Shown here piece after piece: positions 39,111-46,811 of a DNA stretch of 46,811 nucleotides. The stretch lies in the IMG/VR virus record IMGVR_UViG_3300035179_000017, positions 1 to 46,811 of that record. One strand, given 5' to 3'. The notes under the pieces were generated by a model. It was not told the origin of the DNA. It ran no database searches and worked only from the letters and a program-made list of their open reading frames with translations. Position 1 is the stretch's first letter; each line of letters starts with the position of its first letter. This DNA comes from a virus. Made by a program: the position numbers and the translations under genes.

Positions 39111-39467
39111 ATGGCAGAGATTTTTCTTTCCGACAATTCTGGAAACAGAGTGCCGCCTGGGTGTGTGGCTGCGGACCCGATTGCGGCATCTGGGGTAAAA
39201 CTTTATGATGCAACAATAGGTGCGGATATTGAATTGACTGTTGTGGCAGGAGCCAGTTACGTAATTACATGTACCTTGCTTGGCGGGTTTAAACTAGGTA
39301 TCGCGGATGTGTATGCCAGTGATGCAAACGTACTCTGGGTTGCTACACTTTATGAATCCGTAATAATTAAAATCCCAGTAGGAATAACTACATTACATTA
39401 CGAGGGTACGGCGAGTGGAGCGACTGGATACATGAGAAAATTAAAATCTAATGCCACTGGGTCGTAA
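39111..39467 (+). CDS. Decoration-type protein (short paralogue)
   Basis: The 118-residue product has an ATG two bases after the previous stop and a GGAGG site within that gene's end. It matches the N-terminal domain of the previous protein: SDNSGNRVPPGCVAADP, LLGGFKLGIADVYASDANVLW and GATGYMRKL. It lacks the lectin domain. The pair arose by duplication with gain or loss of LamG. Likely head or tail surface protein. Confidence 0.6.
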   Translation: MAEIFLSDNSGNRVPPGCVAADPIAASGVKLYDATIGADIELTVVAGASYVITCTLLGGFKLGIADVYASDANVLWVATLYESVIIKIPVGITTLHYEGTASGATGYMRKLKSNATGS

Positions 39468-39470
39468 ATT

Positions 39471-39611
39471 ATGCCAGCGAAAACTGAGAAGATGAGGCGT
39501 ATGATGGCAATAGCCGAACATCAACCTTGGAAATTATATAAACGAAATCGTGGAGTGTTAAAAATGACAAGGCAACAACTCCACGATTTTGCCAGTTCGG
39601 TGAAAAAATAA
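39471..39611 (+). CDS. DUF3008-like short basic protein
   Basis: The 46-residue frame begins MPAKTEKMRRMMAIAEHQPW and has KRNRGVLKMTRQQLHDFASS. This matches my recollection of a common short phage protein beginning MPAKS-K-Q-R-M. The function is unknown. It sits just before the terminase genes and overlaps the next ATG by one base. Confidence 0.65.
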   Translation: MPAKTEKMRRMMAIAEHQPWKLYKRNRGVLKMTRQQLHDFASSVKK

Positions 39612-40000
39612 TGGCTAAGAAAAAATCAGAAAAAGGGACAAAAACTGCTGCTGGTCTGATTCTGTCGAAATTTCTTCGACAGATAGCCACAGAGATGACT
39701 GAGTTAGAAAAAAACTTGGATGGTGAAGATGTAATAGTAAGTAAAGCAGAAGCTTTGGCTAGACGAATGTGGAAGATTGCGTTAGGATTTACAGAAACGG
39801 TAGTTAGAACTGGAGGAAAAAGAGAAGAAGTAATACATTCCCCCGACCGAGGATTAATGGCACTTTTATATGACAGATTAGAAGGACGTGCCCCGTTAAT
39901 GTTCTCTGATACTTCTAAGAAAAATATATCAGATAAAGTAGATGAACAGGCAAAAAGTAGAATAGAAAAAGCCGGGGGATTAGATGATTCTGGCCAATGA
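39611..40000 (+). CDS. terS: Probable terminase small subunit
   Basis: The 129-residue product has a basic N-terminus (MAKKKSEKGTKTAAG), a helical middle with VIVSKAEALARRMWKIALGF, and an acidic end that overlaps the large-subunit gene by 17 bases. Size, helical character and position directly before the large terminase suggest the DNA-recognition subunit. No diagnostic motif was seen, so the call is mostly positional. Confidence 0.6.
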   Translation: MAKKKSEKGTKTAAGLILSKFLRQIATEMTELEKNLDGEDVIVSKAEALARRMWKIALGFTETVVRTGGKREEVIHSPDRGLMALLYDRLEGRAPLMFSDTSKKNISDKVDEQAKSRIEKAGGLDDSGQ

Positions 40001-41909
40001 TATATTACGTCCTACCTTACGGACCCCGTTCCCCGGTGAATCCAGGTTTTGGAAATGTCCCAAGACTGGGTTAATAGTTCCGAAATCTGTACAGGAAAAT
40101 ATCGAATGGCGTACAAAACTTTTAAGAAGGGCCGAGAACGACCCCATCTTCCAAAGGGATTTAATGTCTGCCTGTAAAGTTTCGCAGTTATTCTGGATTA
40201 ATACTTTTGCCTGGACCTACAGACAATTTGAAACCAATTTGGAAACAGGAGAACGTCAGGATTGTATACACCCACATGTACCATTTGTAACATGGGAAAT
40301 ACAGAATGAATTACAGGAATTGTTTGAATGGTGTCTTAAAAATGCCAAGGATATTCTTATAGATAAATCCCGTGATATGGGGGCAAGTTGGTGTTGCATT
40401 GCCTTTATCCATTGGTTGTGGTTATTTAGGCCAGAATCTCAGATGTTAGAAATGTCCAGAACCGTAGAATATGTAGACTGGCCTGGAAATATGAAGGCAT
40501 TATTCCAGAAACACGATTATATAAATGGATGGTTACCGGATTGGATGCGACCTGATGAATGTCTCCCTGAAGAAAGATTTAGGACCAAGAAACATTTGAA
40601 GAATATGCATAACAATAGTTGTATTGATGGAGAATCTACTACCCAATATGCCGCTAAAGGTGATAGACGTTTGGTAGGATTATTGGATGAATTTGCAGCT
40701 TGCGAAGAAGGCGAGGCTATGGACACGGCCACACGTGATGCCTGTCTGATAAGAATTATTAATTCCACTGTAGGTGGTCCGGGAACTGCATACAGTAGAA
40801 TTAAAAATTCTGGTAAGACTAAAGTATTTATTATGCCGTTTCACGAACACCCAGAAAAAGGAAATGGTAGGTATGTAAAAGAAACTGAACAGGGAAAGTT
40901 TGAAATACGTTCTCCCTGGTTTGATGTGGAAGAAAAAATACGTTCCCCCAAACAAATTGCCACAGAAATTTTAAGGCAAGATATTCAATCTGGAGATGTG
41001 TTTTTTACCACCCACAATATTGATAAACATGTTGCCTTATTTGCTAGAGACCCGATTAGTACGTGGAATATAAATTTAAAATCCAGTATTGCCAAGGATG
41101 CGATTGGGGATATAGTCAGACGCAAAGATTATTCTTCAGTAGTCATTACTAAATGTTCTACTGGACCATTGCGAGTCTGGACCAACCTTATTATGAATAG
41201 ACCCGACCAATCTAAAAGTTATATATTTGGAATTGATTTGGGCAAAGGTCAGGGGGCATCTAATTCTGTAGTGTCTATAAAATGTAAAGAGACAGGAGAA
41301 AAGATAGCAGAATGGAAGAGTGCGGTTGTTCCGCCTTATGAAATGGCCTATTTGGTAATGGCACTCTCAATTTGGTGCGGAGGTAGGAAACCACACGGTC
41401 TTCCATTTTTGAAGTGGGAAATGAATGGTCCCGGATGGGATTTTGGTCGGATAGTCGTAAAACAATTCAGGTATCCGTATTATTATAGAAATGTGGTTCC
41501 GGGAAAAATAGTTGACGAGAAATCAGAAAGTTACGGTTGGCATAGTGGAAAACAGAGTAAGTATGAATTACTGGCATTATATGATAGAATGTTGGCTATA
41601 GGCGGATATATAAATCATTCCAAAGAAGGTTTGGAAGAAGCAAAGATATATATTTATTTTACAGATGGTGGAATAGGTCCGGCCTATTTAATTGAGGAAA
41701 ATATATCGGCCAGAAAAACACATGGAGATATAGTTATTGCCGATGCTTTGACATTGGATAATTCTGATATACCTCGCGGAAGAATCGTGGACAATGATAT
41801 AATACCGGAAAATTCTGCGGGATACAGATTACAACAGATGATAAATAAGAAAAACAGGAAACAAAAATCATGGCGTAGACCCTATGATTTTACCAGGAGT
41901 GTAAATTAA
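39984..41909 (+). CDS. terL: Terminase large subunit
   Basis: The 641-residue product has an ATPase domain with a variant Walker A near 128-135 (KSRDMGAS), Walker B GLLDE near 232-236 and a coupling motif after it. The C-terminal RNase H-like nuclease has FGIDLGKGQ (D418), an acidic strand LKWEMNG, and GDIVIADAL (D582, D587). It cuts concatemers and drives DNA into the shell through the portal, which is encoded next and overlaps by one base. The assignment is firm. Confidence 0.95.
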   Translation: MILANDILRPTLRTPFPGESRFWKCPKTGLIVPKSVQENIEWRTKLLRRAENDPIFQRDLMSACKVSQLFWINTFAWTYRQFETNLETGERQDCIHPHVPFVTWEIQNELQELFEWCLKNAKDILIDKSRDMGASWCCIAFIHWLWLFRPESQMLEMSRTVEYVDWPGNMKALFQKHDYINGWLPDWMRPDECLPEERFRTKKHLKNMHNNSCIDGESTTQYAAKGDRRLVGLLDEFAACEEGEAMDTATRDACLIRIINSTVGGPGTAYSRIKNSGKTKVFIMPFHEHPEKGNGRYVKETEQGKFEIRSPWFDVEEKIRSPKQIATEILRQDIQSGDVFFTTHNIDKHVALFARDPISTWNINLKSSIAKDAIGDIVRRKDYSSVVITKCSTGPLRVWTNLIMNRPDQSKSYIFGIDLGKGQGASNSVVSIKCKETGEKIAEWKSAVVPPYEMAYLVMALSIWCGGRKPHGLPFLKWEMNGPGWDFGRIVVKQFRYPYYYRNVVPGKIVDEKSESYGWHSGKQSKYELLALYDRMLAIGGYINHSKEGLEEAKIYIYFTDGGIGPAYLIEENISARKTHGDIVIADALTLDNSDIPRGRIVDNDIIPENSAGYRLQQMINKKNRKQKSWRRPYDFTRSVN

Positions 41910-43723
41910 TGAACGATTTAATAACTCCATCTAAAGTATCAAGCGTAGTAAAACAGGGTTATGAACGCATTGCCCACTATCGGGCCGCAACTGCCATGTT
42001 TATAAAAGAATATGTAGGTGCTTATTATAGAAATGAATATGGTTCGACTGGAGAAGAACCATTAAACCTCATGTTCCACAATATTAGGACTATGGTTCCC
42101 AATCTGGTGATGCAGAACCCGATAAATAAGGTTACAACCCCCATACTCCCACATAGACAATATGCGGAATTATTGGGTTTGGGATTAAATTTCATAGATG
42201 AACAGTTACGATTAAAAAGAATTATACGTGCATGGGTTACTAATGCTTTATTCGGATGGGGAATACTAAAGATTGGTCTGGCGGCAAAAGGACAGATGAT
42301 ACAGTTCGGGGATATTAATATAGACCCTGGTATGTTATATTGTTCTATAATTGGACTGGATGATTTTGTAATCGACCCTATTTGTAAAGTTATTGAGGAG
42401 TCTGTTTTTCAGGGACATAGGACGATGGTTCCCCGGCAGATTTTACTCGATATTGATGGATATGACCATGATGTTGTGGTTAATTTACCGGCATCTTCTA
42501 CGGCAGTAAGAGAAGATAGAATTTCGGATATAACTAAGAAATATATCGGTGTGCAAGAAATGTTGAACATGCAGGACTATGTGGATGTAGTTGAATTGTG
42601 GATGCCGGAGATAGACGCAATAATTACTATACCCGACCCGTATCAAACCACTATAGATAAATATGTTGGTATAATGGATTATGAAGGACCGAAAGAAGGT
42701 CCTTATGTTCATCTATCTTTTACTCCGCCTGTACCTGGAAATCCATTCCCTGTGGCCCCGGTAAGTATTTGGTTTGATTTACATAGAATGGCAAACAGGA
42801 TATTATCGAAAATAATGGACCAGGCCGACAGACAAAAAGATGTGTTAATGTATAATCCTGCCCAGTCAGATGAAGCACAAGAGGTAATAGACGCTGAAGA
42901 TGGTGATACTGTTGCTTCTACTGACCCTAAAGGAATTGCGGTAGTCTCTTTCGGTGGTCAGGATAGAAACAATGAACAGATGCTTCAACAGTTACAAATA
43001 TGGTATAATTATATGTCGGGTAATCCCGATTTGATTAGTGGAGGAATGAGTCCCGGAGTTAAAGGAACCGCCGAAACTGCTACTCGTTCTCAAATATTAC
43101 AGGCAAACGCGGGTATAACTATAGAAGATGCCCGACAGATTCTATACGACCAAACGGCTGAGGTAAATAAGAAATTTGCGTGGTACTTACATACAGACCC
43201 ATTTATGGAACAACCCCTCCCTAAACGAATAAGTGGTAGTGAATATCAACAGGTGATTTTAACACCCGAACAACGTCAGGGAGATTTTCTTGAATATACC
43301 TTTGATATAGTTGCGAGGTCGATGTCGAAAGTTGACCCGATGGTAAGGTTAAGAAACATCAGGGAATTTTGTATAAATGTGTTGCCATCTGCCGTTAATG
43401 CAACTATGCAAATGACACAGATTGGTCGTCCGTTTAATCTGGAAGGATATTTAACTACTGTTGCAGAAGAAATGGGAATAGGAGACTGGATGAACGGAAT
43501 GTTCCAGGACCCGGAGTTTATGAATAGGATACAATTAATGATGGCAATGGGTCCACAGAACGCGGGTAAAGGTAGTCCGAGTTCGCAGAATACTACGGCA
43601 GGAGTGATTCAGAATAAAGGATTTCCAGGAAAAAGAACCGTGATGAGTCCTGAACAGGAATTTAATACTGCTTCTCAAGAAACTGCTGGCGAGGCACAAG
43701 GTCAGAATGAAGGGGCTTACTAA
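41909..43723 (+). CDS. Portal protein
   Basis: The 604-residue product directly follows the terminase (TAATG overlap). It shows portal features: an N-terminal helical wing, a core with VAPVSIWFDLHRMANRILSK and DQADRQKDVLMYNPAQSDEA, a GDTVASTDPKGIAVVSFGG segment, and the stem/clip helix region beginning GVKGTAETATRSQILQANAG. The C-terminal ~70 residues are Met/Gln/Gly-rich. It forms the ring through which DNA enters and leaves. Confident by order and length. Confidence 0.88.
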   Translation: MNDLITPSKVSSVVKQGYERIAHYRAATAMFIKEYVGAYYRNEYGSTGEEPLNLMFHNIRTMVPNLVMQNPINKVTTPILPHRQYAELLGLGLNFIDEQLRLKRIIRAWVTNALFGWGILKIGLAAKGQMIQFGDINIDPGMLYCSIIGLDDFVIDPICKVIEESVFQGHRTMVPRQILLDIDGYDHDVVVNLPASSTAVREDRISDITKKYIGVQEMLNMQDYVDVVELWMPEIDAIITIPDPYQTTIDKYVGIMDYEGPKEGPYVHLSFTPPVPGNPFPVAPVSIWFDLHRMANRILSKIMDQADRQKDVLMYNPAQSDEAQEVIDAEDGDTVASTDPKGIAVVSFGGQDRNNEQMLQQLQIWYNYMSGNPDLISGGMSPGVKGTAETATRSQILQANAGITIEDARQILYDQTAEVNKKFAWYLHTDPFMEQPLPKRISGSEYQQVILTPEQRQGDFLEYTFDIVARSMSKVDPMVRLRNIREFCINVLPSAVNATMQMTQIGRPFNLEGYLTTVAEEMGIGDWMNGMFQDPEFMNRIQLMMAMGPQNAGKGSPSSQNTTAGVIQNKGFPGKRTVMSPEQEFNTASQETAGEAQGQNEGAY

Positions 43724-44067
43724 TGGCAATAACTTATATATACAAATGTAATGATTGCGACAGTACCATGAAATTTGAAAAAGAAATGTCGCAATTAACA
43801 TGTAATCAATGTAATAGTGCAAATATGAAACTGCGTAGAATGATAATAGGTAATTCACAACCTGTTGTAAAGAGTGGAGATTATAAGGCAGTCTCGGAAT
43901 CTTTGGCTATTAACCCCAATCAGATAGAAGAACATAGAAAATTGTTTCCTGATGTAAAAGTACGTGGGGATGGTGTGTTGGAATTTACCAGTTTTAAAAG
44001 TCATGATAAATACTTGGAACAAACTGGATTTGTAAAACATCCGCAAAAAATAAAGAATAGAATATAG
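43723..44067 (+). CDS. FmdB-type zinc-ribbon protein
   Basis: The 114-residue product has a zinc ribbon at the N-terminus: YKCNDCD (C9, C12) and TCNQC (C27, C30), followed by MKLRRMIIG. A polar linker and a helical end (NPNQIEEHRKLFPDVKV, EFTSFKSHDKYLEQTGF) follow. Such proteins between portal and scaffold genes are common and of unknown function. It overlaps the portal stop by one base; its stop is TAG. Confidence 0.75.
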   Translation: MAITYIYKCNDCDSTMKFEKEMSQLTCNQCNSANMKLRRMIIGNSQPVVKSGDYKAVSESLAINPNQIEEHRKLFPDVKVRGDGVLEFTSFKSHDKYLEQTGFVKHPQKIKNRI

Positions 44068-44081
44068 GAGTTAATATAAAC

Positions 44082-44300
44082 ATGTCAACTTTAACACAAA
44101 GAAGGAAACTAAGGAAAGGTTATAAAACTGCGGTTGCAACCAGTCCACCTGGAGGTGGCAAAAGATTCGCTGCTCTGGAAAAAGTTGCGGCTGCGGGCGG
44201 GGCCACTAATCCGGGTGCGGTCGCGGCTGCAATAGGTAGAAAAAAGTGGGGCAAACAGAAAATGGCAAAATGGTCGGCACAAGGTAGGAAGAATAAGTAA
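44082..44300 (+). CDS. Small very basic protein
   Basis: The 72-residue product is rich in Lys, Arg, Gly and Ala: RRKLRKGYKTAVATSPPGGG, AAAGGATNPGAVAAAIGRKK and the end WSAQGRKNK. It is probably DNA-binding or an internal head protein. The stop overlaps the next ATG (TAATG). No named family. Confidence 0.55.
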   Translation: MSTLTQRRKLRKGYKTAVATSPPGGGKRFAALEKVAAAGGATNPGAVAAAIGRKKWGKQKMAKWSAQGRKNK

Positions 44301-44902
44301 TGCCAAAAGGTTGTATAAATTCTGGAACCTTTTCAAAAGGACATAAGCGAATTTTTGAAAAAACGTGCGACCGGTGTAATAAATCATATACATCTAAGTC
44401 AGGTTCTAGAAAATGGTGCGATGATTGTAAGTTGATTATGTCCATTTGTCCAATTTGTGGATTACAAAAAGATATTTATGATGAAACTTGTGGACCTTCT
44501 TGTGCAGGAAAATTAAAATGGGAACGTAGTGAGAAATTACGGTCTTCATGGACGCGGTCATGCCAAACGCCAGAAACCAAAAGAAAACGTAGTATATCAC
44601 TAAGTAGGGTTCTAAAAGGAAAACCCAAGTTAAATTTAAGGGGTAAAAATAATCCCAACTGGAAAGGTGGAACCTACGGGACTGAACGCCATAAAGAGAT
44701 GGGACGAGTTGGGTACAAAAATTGGGTCGTTGGCGTTTTTAAACGGGATGGATACACTTGTCAGGTTTGTAAAAGAATTGGTGGCGATTTAAATGCCCAC
44801 CACATAAAATTATGGAAAGATTTTCCCGAATTAAGGTTTGATGTGAATAATGGTATAACTTTATGTGTAGATTGCCATTATTTGACTCATAAGAATAAAT
44901 AA
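44300..44902 (+). CDS. HNH homing endonuclease (NUMOD3-type)
   Basis: The 200-residue product has N-terminal zinc knuckles (CDRCNKSY, CDDC, CPICG and a later Cys), then a basic segment with the NUMOD3 signature GKNNPNWKGG. The HNH core is YTCQVCKRIGGDLNAHHIKL and LCVDCH. These are free-standing homing nucleases that spread by cutting relatives lacking them. The insertion between structural genes is typical. The domain assignment is firm. Confidence 0.88.
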   Translation: MPKGCINSGTFSKGHKRIFEKTCDRCNKSYTSKSGSRKWCDDCKLIMSICPICGLQKDIYDETCGPSCAGKLKWERSEKLRSSWTRSCQTPETKRKRSISLSRVLKGKPKLNLRGKNNPNWKGGTYGTERHKEMGRVGYKNWVVGVFKRDGYTCQVCKRIGGDLNAHHIKLWKDFPELRFDVNNGITLCVDCHYLTHKNK

Positions 44903-44921
44903 TTTTATCCAAGAAAGCAAC

Positions 44922-44938
44922 GCGAGTGCGTAACTCGC
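44922..44938 (+). terminator. Short hairpin before the scaffold gene
   Basis: GCGAGT (44922-44927) pairs with ACTCGC (44933-44938) around a 5-base loop. The T-run is offset (CCCTTTTATT at 44943-44952), so termination would be partial. It may instead protect the scaffold/capsid message end. Confidence 0.4.
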
Positions 44939-44965
44939 CTTACCCTTTTATTAAAGGATATAAAC

Positions 44966-46195
44966 ATGGCAGACGAGAAATTGGAAAAAGCCGTTAGTGA
45001 TGTGGAAAAGGATTTGAAACAAGAAGAGACAGGTCTTACTGAAGCCGAACAAGTAATCGTTGATAAAGCCGAGAAAATTGTGGCCGATGAAGAACTGGAG
45101 AATAAAACCACTGGAAGACTTGCAAAGGCTTTTGGTGAGAAGGATGTGTCTACCCCGGATGATAAACCGGCAGATAAAAAAGGTAAATCTAAAAAGACTA
45201 CCCCAGATGAAGAATTGGCAGTCGATGAGGATGAACCTGATGAATCTACCCCGAAAGAGGATGAAGACAAACCGGCAGACGAAAGTGGTGATGAAGATGT
45301 GGTTGTGGATGACGAAGATGTTTCGACAGATGAAAAGGATGAATCTGAAAAAGATGAGTCCGATGAATCTACCTCGGAAGATAAGTTAGATATTCCAGAA
45401 CCCTATGTCAGAGCCGCGATACATTCTGAATGGACGTTAGATGAAATTAGAACCCTTGCTAAAAAAGACCCTGAGTTGGCGTTAAAGACGTGTAAAAAAT
45501 TGTATGATACTGTGAATAAATCTTCTGCTGAGTTTGCTTCGTTTGGTCGTAAAAGGATTACGGACCAGGTAAAACAACCTGTTAAAAAAGAGGAATCTAA
45601 AACTACTGTAACTGAAACACCTATTGACCTAAAGAAATTAAAAGAGGAATATGGAGATGACCCGTTAGTTGATGTAGTTGAGAAACTTGTTAAACGGGTT
45701 GAAGAACTTACTCCTGTTACTACAAGTTTAGAAACGAAAGAGGTTCCTTCTGTAGACCAGGTTAGGGCACAGATAAAAACAGAAGATAGTTTACGAGTAC
45801 AACTTAACACGTTTTTTGCCGATGATAGTATGAAACTATACAATGAGTTTTATGGTATAGTTCCAAAGGGTGAAATTATTTGGGATAAATTAACTACCGA
45901 ACAACAACAACACAGGTGGGATGTAATCAATCTAGCGGACCAGATATGTCATGGTGCCATATCTCTTGGTAAAGAAATTACCGTAGAAGATGCCATGAAT
46001 AGGGCACATTTGTCTATGAGTCAATCCGTGTTGGAAAAGGCCGTCAGGGATGATTTGAAGAAAAAGGTAAAAAGTCGTACTAAGACGTTACAACCCAAGA
46101 GTTCAATACCAGTAAAAGTTACTGCACAGAAAAGTGAACAGGACCTTGAAACGAAGGTTGCTGGTAAACTTACATCTGTGTTTGGTAAAAAATAA
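44966..46195 (+). CDS. Capsid scaffolding protein
   Basis: The 409-residue product has AAAGGAT before ATG 44966. It is strongly acidic in the first ~150 residues (Asp/Glu/Lys/Ser-rich, e.g. DEDVVVDDEDVSTDEKDESE), then helical with DIPEPYVRAAIHSEWTLDEI, and has a basic C-terminus with TKTLQPKSSIPVKVTAQK. Acidic, helical proteins directly before the major capsid gene are scaffolds, whose basic end contacts the shell. It is separated from the capsid gene by only 11 bases. Confidence 0.82.
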   Translation: MADEKLEKAVSDVEKDLKQEETGLTEAEQVIVDKAEKIVADEELENKTTGRLAKAFGEKDVSTPDDKPADKKGKSKKTTPDEELAVDEDEPDESTPKEDEDKPADESGDEDVVVDDEDVSTDEKDESEKDESDESTSEDKLDIPEPYVRAAIHSEWTLDEIRTLAKKDPELALKTCKKLYDTVNKSSAEFASFGRKRITDQVKQPVKKEESKTTVTETPIDLKKLKEEYGDDPLVDVVEKLVKRVEELTPVTTSLETKEVPSVDQVRAQIKTEDSLRVQLNTFFADDSMKLYNEFYGIVPKGEIIWDKLTTEQQQHRWDVINLADQICHGAISLGKEITVEDAMNRAHLSMSQSVLEKAVRDDLKKKVKSRTKTLQPKSSIPVKVTAQKSEQDLETKVAGKLTSVFGKK

Positions 46196-46206
46196 GGAGA
46201 TAGATT

Positions 46207-46811
46207 ATGGCAATTAAGCAAAGTCAACTACTTGACCTTATTGCCACTACATTAAATGACCTGCCAAAGCAGGAATTTGAGGTAGGTTGGGATAACCAGG
46301 ATTATGAGTTTTGTCGTATTTACCAGACCGAAAGAATGGTAATTGACGGCGGAACTCAAATCGAGAGGAAGGTCATGTTAGATGAAAGCGGTAATGCCCA
46401 CTATCGCAGAGTGTATGATACTGATAACCCCCAGGTTAATCAGGTAATGCACACTATTAAAGTTCCCTGGACTTTAATAGGAACAAATTATTCGTGGGAT
46501 GAGTTTGAGTTACTCCAACAGAAAAACTCAGCCAAAGGTTTTATTAACCTGATGAAGGTTCGTAGAACTGATGGTTTGTGGTCATTGGCTAATTTGATTG
46601 AGGAAAGAGCCTGGAAGACTCCGACCAATGCTACCGATGACCTGTATCCGTATGGCGTTCCGTATTATTTGAATGTCAAAACAACTGCGGCTGGCGGAGC
46701 CACAGTAAATGCTTCATCTGGTTTCGTTGGCGGAACTATTACCTATCAGGATGCAACTTATGGCACGGTATGTGCCAACATTGATGCTGCGACTGAGACC
46801 AAATGGAGAAA
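46207..46811 (+). CDS. Major capsid protein, N-terminal part (continues at 1-617)
   Basis: ATG 46207 follows AAGGAGATAGATT. The frame is open to the end of the window and continues at position 1 for a total of 364 residues; bases 46685-46811 are the duplicate of 1-127. The N-terminus MAIKQSQLLDLIATTLNDLP is helical, followed by beta segments (EFEVGWDNQDYEFCRIYQTE) and ERAWKTPTNATDD. This fits an HK97-fold shell protein of the short-tailed phage group by size and order. Confidence 0.88.
   Translation, partial: MAIKQSQLLDLIATTLNDLPKQEFEVGWDNQDYEFCRIYQTERMVIDGGTQIERKVMLDESGNAHYRRVYDTDNPQVNQVMHTIKVPWTLIGTNYSWDEFELLQQKNSAKGFINLMKVRRTDGLWSLANLIEERAWKTPTNATDDLYPYGVPYYLNVKTTAAGGATVNASSGFVGGTITYQDATYGTVCANIDAATETKWR
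46685..46811. repeat. Terminal direct repeat, right copy
   Basis: Exact duplicate of 1-127. Removing one copy gives the closed 46,684-bp genome. Confidence 0.95.

Noticed and set aside
1-46811. Diversity-generating retroelement near the fibre gene
   Set aside because: No reverse transcriptase and no template/variable repeat pair were seen.

Overview
The window is one complete genome of a tailed double-stranded DNA bacteriophage, cut open inside its major capsid gene. The first 127 bases are repeated exactly as the last 127 (1-127 = 46685-46811), so the contig closes into a circle of 46,684 bp. The capsid gene runs off the right end (46207 onward) and finishes at the left end (to 617). The set of large terminase, portal, scaffold, HK97-type capsid, adaptor-like and tail-nozzle-like proteins, internal virion proteins and a fibre, with no tape-measure gene or long tail-tube set, fits a short-tailed (podovirus-like) phage. 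No integrase, repressor or tRNA was recognised, which suggests a lytic life style. DNA is AT-rich and start sites carry ordinary GGAG Shine-Dalgarno sequences. The host cannot be read from the sequence. A lipobox protein and one textbook sigma70 promoter point to a bacterium, and the ribosome sites argue against Bacteroidota.

Layout. A gene-free stretch of about 1 kb (35966-36921) separates two divergent arms. The rightward (+) late arm starts at 36922, passes the end of the window and continues to 15095. In order it holds small leader genes, a HExxH protein, two decoration-like proteins (one fused to a LamG lectin domain), small and large terminase, portal, a zinc-ribbon protein, an HNH homing endonuclease, scaffold, major capsid, a second capsid-associated protein, an endonuclease VII, adaptor, a tail protein split over five reading frames, a fibre, internal virion proteins and a one-helix membrane protein. 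The leftward (-) early arm runs from 35965 down to 15082. It begins with about 20 very small genes and continues with an alanine-repeat protein, nucleotide-pool genes, a phosphoesterase, family-A DNA polymerase, VRR-NUC and PD-(D/E)XK nucleases, a RecA-like ATPase, a probable single-strand binding protein and a TOPRIM/SF3 primase-helicase. It ends with small membrane and unknown genes. The arms converge and overlap by 14 bases at 15082-15095.

Working together. Replication should use the primase-helicase, polymerase, SSB-like protein and the recombination set (RecA-like ATPase plus two nucleases). Concatemers would be packaged by the terminase through the portal into a scaffolded HK97 shell. 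I could not recognise an endolysin.

Most interesting points: (1) the tail protein of 4035-7285 is cut by stop codons that are followed at once, or after one codon, by ATG in the same frame, and one cut falls inside a single Ig-like domain; (2) a 36-base motif occurs three times at the heads of transcription units on both strands; (3) gene-end/ribosome-site junctions are duplicated around inserted small genes in the early arm; (4) a tRNA-sized cloverleaf that is not a normal tRNA abuts a start codon; (5) a lectin-fused decoration paralogue appears to start at ATA.
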